From assembly GCA_963573305.1 (NCBI GenBank), contig OY754339.1, forward strand, positions 73,517,376 to 73,581,375: a DNA stretch of 64,000 bases. Direction: 5' to 3'. Origin of the DNA: Pyrrhosoma nymphula. Lineage: Eukaryota > Arthropoda > Insecta > Odonata > Coenagrionidae. The notes under the pieces are model-generated. The model searched no databases. It saw only the letters and a program-made list of their open reading frames with translations, and was not told the DNA's origin. Of this stretch, positions 56,467 to 64,000 are shown in pieces; position 1 is the first letter of the stretch; each line of letters opens with the position of its first letter. Both the position numbers and the translations under genes were made by a program.

Positions 56467-58389
56467 CTCTTTGGTTATTCTTCAGCTCCCTTATGTGAAC
56501 CAATAAAAGGTCTCCCTCCCCAGAGCTGCTTTAGGTTCTTATAATTATTTTATTTTGTGCGGGTGGCAATCCCACCAACAAAGGGCATCCCACCCTCTTT
56601 TCCGTGGGTGGGATGAACTCCACGTAGTGTCATAAAATTATGTCCTTTCCCAAGATCTGATCTGGTGCGAGGTTAGTGGGCGTTGAACGGCCAGGGTGGG
56701 GTTGGGACAGAGTGCCGTATTTCGTGAATATTTGGCACACTACAGTTCGACTGAATTCCTTCAAAGGCATGCTGCTTCCAGTTTTGACAGAATGAAAGTG
56801 GTAAGCATTCAGAAACATCACACCTATCAAATGGAAGAATATTTTCTTAAATCACTTCACAGATTTCCTCATGCATTCCACTGAACTGATCTGCACGTCT
56901 GACTTGTCCGGCAATCTCATGTTCTTTGTGTAGTCTAGAACAACGTCAGATTTTTTTATAAACACATTATTTCTCCTATCTCTCTTGTCACTTGCAACTA
57001 GTTTTCCTTGGTGACCGTTGTTAGCATAGTCACATCGCACATATCATGACATTTGAGAGCTAACAATTGTTTCGATTTTTTCACGTGGTAAACTCCTGGC
57101 TTGCACTTTCCTGGGAACATTGGATACCTTTCCTATTTATTCTGTCCCACATGACCCTGTACCATGATAAAGTAAATATTTACATAACCGCGGACTTTTG
57201 TACTAATCATCAGAATACAAAAGTGTCCCATTCGTAAATATTTCTCCACCATTTTCATAATGACAGCACCAGTTACGCCTAAGTCACTTTTAGGAGTTTC
57301 AGTTGTCTTCCCTGCATATGGAATCATGTCTAATATGATTCCCGTCTCATCTCACAATCACATAATTCAAAGAACTTAATTCCAAATCCATGCCGCTTTG
57401 AAGGAATACACTGCTTGAATGACAGCCTACCTTTGAAGAGCATACGCGATTCATCTATCACTAGCTTCTGAGACAGATTGAAGGAACCACAAAGTTTTCC
57501 TTTAGCATAGAAAAAATTGAATCAGTTTTGAGCAAGGGATCTTCTGGGTTTGCAGCATCATTGTTGCAGAAATGCAAAAATCAAAGAATCTCCAATAATC
57601 TGTCTCATGTATTTCCTGAAAATTGCCATTTCTATCTCTGGATCCTTTGACCAGTACTCATCAATGGAATGCTTCTTCATGTGCGGCATCAAAATTGTCA
57701 AGCCCAAAAACATGTACAAATCATTTTGAGAACAATCATACCAATGGTGCATTTTGGAAAACTCTGACAATGGCTGTCAATCAATACAATTATTGGCGTA
57801 GCGATTAGTTTCGCATACAATGTATCCCACGATATCACTGCCGAGGACTGCCTCCAAATACTGCAACACATTGCTTTCATCACAAATAACGAAGTCACCA
57901 ATTATTCCAGCGCTTGTATTGTCAAAGTTCCATACCGGTGGCACAAAATTTTGTCCGCTCTCCCACTCGCAGACTGGATGTGGGCTCTCTCCTCTTGTCT
58001 CATCTTCACTGGATGACACAACAGGATCTTCTATATTTTCATCATTATCTTCAAACTCTGAAGAAAAAACTTCTTCTTCATCGCTGAGTTCATCAAGTAC
58101 AGACACTATATCTCGTGAGGAAAATGGTATCTTCCTGGGGCACGCCACGCGACGAACCAGCACGACTTTCTCTCGACATTTCTCAAGGGTTACTGAGAAT
58201 TCCTGGTATCTGGCGAAGGACAATAATAAAGAAGAGGACAAAAAATATTCGCATGAAATCTATTCCTCAAAGGAAGAACTTCAACGCACCTATGGTGTTT
58301 GGGAGTAGAGCCATACTTCAAATCACCAATAGACGATGGGAGCAGTCTGCTACGGAGATCGCTTATAGATGATGGGAGCAGTTAAAGGG
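56467..58389 (-). pseudogene. piggyBac-family transposon, decayed full-length copy
   Basis: A ~1.9-kb element with its start at the high-coordinate end. There, TTAA (58390-58393) borders a terminus reading CCCTTTAACTGCTCCCATC on the minus strand, and two copies of ATAGAYGATGGGAGCAGT lie at 58329-58346 and 58365-58382. The low end is tentatively TTAA 56463-56466. The transposase reads an acidic N-terminus (LDELSDEEEVFSSEFEDNDE), then WNFDNTSAGIIGDF, LYMFLGLTILMPHMKKHSID, EYWSKDPEI, NLSQKLVIDESRMLFKGR (first catalytic Asp), KQCIPSKRHGFGIKFFELCD, MIPYAGKTTETPKSDLGVTG, VVLDYTKNMRLPDKSDVQ (third Asp region) and a final NAYHF block. The second Asp block is altered, and several frameshifts and stops make it inactive. 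It lies in the intron of the minus-strand gene. Confidence 0.88.
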
Positions 58390-58570
58390 TTAAGCTACCT
58401 AGGCATCGTTCTCCACTGGATATTTGCGGGCTTTAAAAGGGCTAGATGTTTCCTGGCTGCCGGACATACAATGCCAGAAAGCAGTTAAAATATGCACACT
58501 GCCACCATCCACAAGATGGTGGCACAAAAATGCAACAGCCAAGGCACTAAAATCCACAAGGGAGAGGGAT

Positions 58571-58660
58571 GCCTCAGTAGCTCAAGTGGCTAAAGCATTC
58601 GGCATAATATTGAGGGATATGGATTAGAGTCCCAGTTAAGGCGAATGAAATTTCAAAGAT
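58571..58660 (+). mobile_element. tRNA-derived SINE, same family as 55168
   Basis: CTCAGTAGCTCAAGTGGCTA gives an A box and GGATTAGAGTCCCAGTTAAG a B box at tRNA spacing, followed by GCGAATGAAATTTC. It is one of two copies in the same intron, in opposite orientations. Confidence 0.65.
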
Positions 58661-59254
58661 ACGCAATCAAACATAATGAAATCAACTAGTGGTGTCATGA
58701 GTGAGGGCTAAAACTTAACCTTCCTTAATGCTCTGCAGTACTTTTTATGAAAGAAATTACATCATATTTTAATGAAGCAGACTCTCGCTAATCTGGACCT
58801 GGATAACTCAGGCCTCTGCAAAATCCAGACAGGCCTCTGGCATGTTGTGCAGGTTACATATTAAGGGATCGTGAGATGGCATTACTATCCCAGAGTCTGA
58901 ATTATTTCCTGATGGTAATCCTGTATGCATTGTTTCACTAAACACGCAGCACAGCACAAAACTTTGTGATACAAAGAATACAGCTACTGAGTCTGGCAGG
59001 GCATCACTACTTGGCAAAGAGTGGTGCAGAAAATATTTCCCATTGGGCCCCAGTTTCAGCAAGTGAAGAGAAATCCATTGGCACTAATCCTGAGTACAAG
59101 TGAGTGGGCCCTAGGAGTAACTGCATTTCAGCAATGGTGTTCAAGGATCAATTCTCATGTTATATCAACATTTTTCAGGTTGAGTACACGCACGAGGATT
59201 GATAAAAAAATAACAGGAATTTTTAATTTGCGGGCTTTATGATTCCGATTTAAT

Positions 59255-59794
59255 ATAATTGTATGATTTATTTGCTATATGGTCATACGGTCAATAAGGA
59301 ATACTACCTGGAAGTTATGCCCCATTTGTGTGAAGCAATCCGACGAAAACACCCAGAATTGTGGCAAAACAACTCGTGGAAATTGCACCATGATAATGCT
59401 CCCGCTCACACCTCATTGCTTATTCGTGATTTTTTGGTAAAAAACAAACCTTTATTTTGTCTCAGCCAACGTATCCGCCAGACATGGCCCCGAGTGACTT
59501 CTTTCTATTCCCGAGGCTGATTAAAAACCATGAAAGAACGATGTTTTGCCACCATTGATGAAATACAGAATACTGCCACCACCAAATTGCCACCAAAACA
59601 GAATAGCTGAAGGAGATGAACTCTATACCGAAAAGTGAGTTCCAGAAGTGCTTCCAAGATTAGCAAAACTGCTGGCACAAGTGTATTATATCTAAGGAGG
59701 ATTACTTTGAAGGGGACAAAACTTCTATTGATTAATAAATAAATATTCTTTATGAAAAATGAAGAGTGCCATTACTTTTCGATCACACCTCGTA
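59255..59794 (+). pseudogene. mariner transposase 3' half and right end
   Basis: The plus strand reads GHTVNKEYYLEVMPHLCEAI, RRKHPELWQNNSWKLHHDNA, PAHTSLLIRDFLVKNK, and after a frameshift YPPDMAPSDFFLFPRL, then FQKCFQD and DYFEGDKTSID. HHDNAPAHTS holds the second catalytic Asp and YPPDMAPSDFF the third, as in mariner D,D34D transposases. The first third is missing. The right terminus ATTACTTTTCGATCACACCT then CGTA (59771-59794) resembles mariner inverted ends abutting a TA target. Frameshifts and stops make it inactive. It lies in the gene's intron. Confidence 0.85.
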
Positions 59795-59798
59795 CTCT

Positions 59799-59872
59799 GT
59801 TTAGAATCACAACAGTTTCGCCAGCTATTCTGCTGGTGTCCTCAGATAAAGGAAACTGTTGTGATTCTAAAC
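59799..59872 (-). repeat. Hairpin with CTGAGGA / GAAAC core
   Basis: Perfect 21-bp arms (59799-59819 and 59852-59872) flank 32 bases. On the minus strand these contain CTGAGGA, then a stem CCAGC/GCTGG, C and GAAAC. Same architecture as the palindromic insertions at 26071 and 35318. It starts five bases after the mariner end. Confidence 0.8.
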
Positions 59873-60477
59873 AAAATACGTGGACGCAGTCCAAAAAATG
59901 CAGATATCATATAATCAACGCCGCAGAAATCTGCAAACAAACAATTCTCACGTTAAATTAAAAAAAACTGAATGTAAAGTGTGTTGACTAACCATGGCGG
60001 AGTAAAATCAAAATTTGGTGTTATTTTTTTAGTAGATTTGATATTATAAGGAAAAAATGTAAAAATAGCTTTGAATTCAACAATGTAAAGTTGGATCAAT
60101 TTTGCAGTCGGCGAAGTTTGTTGCAGATATGGGAACCAAATTAATTTGAATCCAAGGAGCACAAAACAGAAGCATTCAGCAAAGTCTCACCGGATTCAAA
60201 TCATAGTACATAGATAGAAATCCATGAATCAAAATATAGACCTAGGATAAACAAGGGCCATTATAAAAAAATCCAGTAGATGAGGAAAACTTGTACACAA
60301 AATGAGCAGTGTGGGTAGGGCTCAAATTAAATTACCAATAGCTTTTCAGTAAGAAATATATTTGTACCTGACAATACCTTATCACGCATCTCATCAATAA
60401 AACTTCTGTCAAAAGCATATATAAGTATATTGTGATGCTGATGTAAATGCTGATCTAAATTGTGTACACTGACTCAC

Positions 60478-60648
60478 TTGTTTGAATCAATATCACAGGG
60501 TGGGGTGACATCTCCTCCTGCTGTGGATGGACCGATGACGTCATCCCTTTCACCCAGCAGGTTCAACTCAATCTCCCTCGTGCTCAGCGTGCTTTGCAGG
60601 AAGAGATGAAGGGCCTTCTCCCCAAGATAACACTGAATGGCAATCACC
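60478..60648 (-). CDS. Internal exon of a minus-strand host gene (unrecognised)
   Basis: The 171-base exon is bounded on the minus strand by TTTGTTTCCCTCCAG at the 3' splice site and CAA|GTGAGTCA at the 5' splice site. The frame has no stops: VIAIQCYLGEKALHLFLQST, LSTREIELNLLGERDDVIG, then PSTAGGDVTPPCDIDSN. The first ~40 residues look like a folded helical segment and the rest like linker. One base enters and two leave, so the downstream exon at 54969 (one leading base) joins in frame. CpG-containing, codon-like composition sets it apart from the AT-rich flanks. The gene's upstream exons are not identified and probably lie beyond the piggyBac relic or outside the window. Confidence 0.68.
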
Positions 60649-60654
60649 CTGGAG

Positions 60655-61860
60655 GGAAACAAAGATACATCAACCCCAGCGAAGAATACAAAGGATAGTG
60701 GCATGCTTTGTAAAAAAAACTGCCGTGAAGAAACAGCAAGAGCATAACATGGTTGATAGAAGTACTAGTTGGTTTGGCTACACGCCAGTTTAAGATCAAT
60801 TGAAAAATTCCGAGTAGGTCATGTTTCAAGGTAATACACAGGATATTATTTAATCCTGCACCATACATCTCTAGAAGAGACAAAAGCAATACATAATAAT
60901 AAGAGAGATACAGAAGCAAACTGATATAAGTACAAAAATTCTTTCTTCCCACGCACCATGCCTTCAACAAAAACAGAGTGAGACAATAAAACATATTCCA
61001 TTCACACACACAATGTTCACCTTCACCAGTTCCCAATTCCTTTTTCCTCCTCCTCATTTCTTCATGACTTTTGCACTCACACCCCTTGCCACACATCCTT
61101 ACGGTGGCTTGCATAGAGTGTCACGTATAGGCATAGCGAAACTTGATGGCAGTCACATGCAGAGAGCACAGGGAGGGGAGGGCACACATGGAAGTGATTG
61201 GCAAACCAGCTGAGGGGAGAGCCAGGCGAGCACATGGCAATGAATGCTGCCCACATAACTGCACTTAACTTAATTTTTATGACAACGGGAGAGTCTCAAT
61301 GGTTTACAATTCGAACAAAGCCACTACAAATTATGCTGGTTGATTTCAAAACGCATTGGTATAAGGCTTTTTTCAAAAGAGATGGATTTAATGCGGTGGG
61401 GAACAACTCCATTTGCAAGAAAAGCAGCATTATATGGAACAGGCAGGACAATTCATCAATCAATTCAACTTAAAAGCATGTAAACGAATGAATACTCTTG
61501 GATAATCACACGGTATTAAGTAGACCTTTGACATCAATAGAGAGAAATGGTCATTTGTACAGGAGTGACAATGGCAACGGGAAGATATTTTAACCCTCAT
61601 ATGGATTCCTGAATTTCGTAACACAAACAGATTCTCAGCACCAAGGTGCAGAGAGAACAGGTGCTTGATCGCCATTAAGAAAAAAATGGGTTCTTTAATT
61701 GAAAAAACATTTTTTTTAATATTCTCTATGTTTATTTAATATTTAATGAAATTGGAAGACATATTAAACAGTAATAAAGATTAAAACCAATTAATGAACA
61801 AAAGAACAGGCTATTACATAGCAAACAATAATTTTTAAAACATTTTTTGATCATGTATGA
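60655..61860 (-). other. Intronic sequence with a LINE 3' tail
   Basis: No further exon was recognised. A weak copy of the LINE tail hairpin lies at 61080-61130 (plus: CCCTTGCCACACATCC, then CGGTGGCTTGCA). The rest is AT-rich. Confidence 0.4.
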
Positions 61861-64000
61861 CATATTAAATTGGAATGTTCTTTGCAAGTGTAATGGTAAC
61901 AAAGGTCACAGATTTGGAATATATCTTTGCCTTTTTATTGTGCATAATTGACATTGCGATCGCTTGAGTTTTTTTGCTCAGGTTCCCTGTCAACTTGGCT
62001 TTCTAGTGGTGTACCCTGAATAATAGAGACCCTTGAATAGTAGAGAGTTTTACCCTTTTTGAGGGCACTTTGTCCTTCTGACTCAGAGCATGATTTCTCA
62101 TCACATTTTCCGCCAAATTTCCAAGAAACTATGCTGTCAGTCCAACTTATTCACTTTCCACTGGGGATTTAGTTCAGTGGTTTAGTAGAAATCACTCAGC
62201 CTATATAGGCTGCAATTCCACACACATTTAAAAGATTAAAAAAAAACTCACAGGGCCAACTGTTTGTTGTTCTCTTGCACGTCTAAGACTGAACCATTTG
62301 ATCTATCAATTCTGTGCCACCCTTAGTAGCATTATAGTACAATATAACTTTCAGTTTACTTTGTTTCTCCAAAGCAACTGTTTTATCATGGTGCATAGAC
62401 TATAACTAAATTACTGACTTTCCCTTTATAGGAACATAAGATACCAATGCTACAGCTTTGGTGAGTCCAAAAATCGATGAATACTCAGCATGAGAGCGAT
62501 TGGGAAGAAAATTCAATGGTGTGAATTTTTTATTTGTAGCAGAATCATTAGCCCAAAATTCTTCATTCCGCACTTTGGATGGTATAAATTGCAGTAAAGG
62601 ACAACAGCCTCTAAACCCAACTAAATGCTCATCAACAGTAATGCACTTACCAGGGAGATAATACTTTCCCAAATTCAAATTCATGGCATCCCATATGGAC
62701 CAAATGGGTGAAAGATTATCAGACCTCCTTCTTTCCAACCTAGTCTCTTTATCGTAAAATCACAAATGTCTAAGAATTTTTTTGAAGCAAACTACTGAAA
62801 CTACCTACCCACTAGGGACACTACCTACCCACTAGGGCTACCCTAAAAATCATAGGTCCATCCAAATTACTCCAAAGCTAAGGAACACTTACTTTGGAGG
62901 ACTTCAAATGTCAGACTACAATCAGGAGTCCAAAAAATAGGCTTGTGCGATGAGTCGATTAATCGAAGTCATCGACGATGATTTTAGTCATCGCGGTGCG
63001 ATGACTGTAATCGATGATGATGAATGTCATCGACCATCGATGTCGATGAGAATCATCGATCCCGATGAGTCGATGAGTTGATGCGAATCATTGATGTCGA
63101 TGAGAACCATCGATGAGGATGATCGATATCCCTATATCACTAATTTTTCTTCTTTTTTTCCATTCATTTGAACGCCTTAGATCTAAAATGTATGTATTAA
63201 GTATAAGCACCCCAGCTATTGCACGTTGAGGACGATGGCAGGGCCACAGTGGGATGTTTGGAATTCATGTTTTTCCTCAAGTTTGTAGTAGACGATACAG
63301 AAGTAGCGATCACGTTCAATCAGTTAATACGCAGTAGCAGTGGTAGCATTGTATTCGTTGGTTGCACTGGTGCAGTTGGTAGCACCGGTAGCAGCCTGAG
63401 CTAAATCGGCTAAATTCACCAAATTCACAGTCACAGTGATTTCGATTATTTAGTCACCGACTGTGATTGCTACTTTTCAGTGTCGGTGATTCAATCACAG
63501 CGATATATCGCTCATCACTACTGCACAGTTCATCGAGAGTCATCGATCATCGTAATTCATCGATCATCGGCATTCATCGATCATCGACATTCATCGACCA
63601 TCGATATATGACCAAAATCGGTCATCGCACAAGCCTACCAAAAAATGCTTCTTCCATTTCGACTGTATCCACAGGAACCCAAGTGATACCTTGCGTCCCT
63701 GGTGCAACCTTATGTTTTCTTTATTACTGAACTGAACAAATCATCCAAAAATTTCCTGTCAATAAATAGGCGAAAGGAATCGATTACCCCCTTGATCATT
63801 ATTCCTGGAGGAAGAACCACATTATCCACTGCACCTTTCACGATATTATGGCCGGGTGTTCAACCGAATAACTGAGGATCACAGAACCACTTTGTTTGAT
63901 CTTTACATATTGGATGGCGAAGTAAGTAGTATTGGTGGTGGCCAATATTTGTGGATTTCCATTGTAGGAAAAAGATTAAATACTTTGCACAATTTCACTG
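61860..64000 (-). pseudogene. Second piggyBac-family transposon, split by a hAT-like insertion
   Basis: The transposase runs minus from the window edge. 63840-63720 reads VDNVVLPPGIMIKGVIDSFR then LFIDRKFLDDLFSS. 63715-63638 reads HKVAPGTQGITWVPVDTVEM then EEAFFG, where the 700-bp element at 62938-63637 interrupts. Beyond it, the frame resumes as LLIVV. It continues TRLERRRSDNLSPIWSIWDA, CITVDEHLVGFRGCCPL (first catalytic Asp, 62655), FIPSKVRNEEFWAN, VILYYNATKGGTELIDQMVQ (62300; GGVD.LDQ is usual, so the Asp is Glu), then TTNSWPCEFFFN. The C-terminal zinc ribbon (RSQCQLCTIKRQRY and, one frame over, CDLCYHYTCKEHSN) lies at about 61955-61865. Stops and shifts throughout; inactive. It is only distantly similar to the copy at 56467. 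Confidence 0.88.
62938..63637. mobile_element. 700-bp hAT-like element nested in piggyBac
   Basis: The ends are TAGGCTTGTGCGATGA and TCATCGCACAAGCCTA, a perfect 16-bp inverted repeat. They are flanked by an exact 8-bp target duplication CCAAAAAA (62930-62937 and 63638-63645). The outer ~180 bases on the left and ~120 on the right are built of many short TCATCGAT / ATCGATGA-type units, giving strong secondary structure. The middle has no transposase motif. The target is the FFGLLI codons of the piggyBac transposase. Confidence 0.93.

Noticed and set aside
57820..58308. 162-codon plus-strand serine-rich frame
   Set aside because: It is the antisense shadow of the acidic N-terminus of the piggyBac transposase.
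58779..58830. CAGACTCTCGCTAATCTGGAC resembling a pogo/Tigger terminal repeat
   Set aside because: No matching opposite end, TA duplication or transposase coding sequence was found nearby.
60644..61114. 156-codon minus-strand frame upstream of the host exon
   Set aside because: It ends just inside the splice acceptor region, reads through a polypyrimidine tract and lacks motifs; more likely intron.
62161..62220. tRNA-like A and B boxes (TTTAGTTCAGTGG ... TGCAATTCCAC)
   Set aside because: The spacing and B box are poor, and on the minus strand the same bases encode part of the piggyBac relic, so the match is probably chance.

Overview
This is eukaryotic DNA: AT-rich, with no bacterial-style operons, no long intact genes, many microsatellites and a dense mosaic of decayed transposable elements. 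The mix points to an arthropod with a large, repeat-rich genome, most likely an insect. It includes several LINE lineages, a Penelope-type GIY-YIG fragment, many short hAT-like elements with 8-bp target duplications, piggyBac, mariner, tRNA- and 5S-derived SINEs, and LINE 3' ends closing in a GTAGAT-rich tail. The species cannot be fixed from sequence alone.

Host genes are sparse. The best case is a minus-strand gene at the right end. A coding exon (60648-60478) and a terminal exon (54969-54765) have good splice sites and matching phase. They are separated by a ~5.5-kb intron that holds a LINE 3' end, a piggyBac copy, two SINEs and a mariner remnant. A second candidate is a first coding exon (39095-39023, minus strand) encoding a signal peptide and ending at a phase-1 splice donor, inside a GC-rich island (about 38640-40140). 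Neither gene family was recognised.

Layout. 1-3.5 kb: LINE fragments and a hAT remnant with part of its transposase. 5.0-6.7 kb: two copies of one nonautonomous element, each with its own 8-bp target duplication. 7.3-8.9 kb: a 1.6-kb element with 24-bp inverted ends and internal 81-bp tandem repeats. 13.0-13.3 kb: Penelope-type GIY-YIG endonuclease fragment. 14.0-17.8 kb: SINE, LINE fragments and a hAT MITE. 18.3-21.1 kb: a 2.76-kb compound inverted repeat. 23.5-28.2 kb: a minus-strand LINE, a dead LINE with endonuclease and reverse-transcriptase traces interrupted by a foldback insertion, and another LINE 3' end. 30-36 kb: LINE ends, a hAT MITE, a 5S-derived SINE, and a perfect 57-bp-arm palindrome with 11-bp flanking repeats. 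38.6-40.1 kb: GC-rich promoter/first-exon region. 40.8-47.2 kb: Harbinger-like MITE, a 2-kb LINE whose catalytic box is mutated to YADG, and more LINE ends. 49.8-51.7 kb: foldback and another LINE. 53-64 kb: the minus-strand gene, two piggyBac corpses, one of them split by a 700-bp hAT-like element, and mariner.

Two patterns tie copies together. First, several LINE 3' ends share a two-part hairpin whose stems change in a compensatory way and which is followed by a TGTAGATG-type tail. Second, a set of foldback insertions share a CTGANGA / short hairpin / GAAAC core, with 8- to 11-bp direct repeats around three of them; they may be Penelope-related. All transposon coding sequence seen here is broken and looks inactive.
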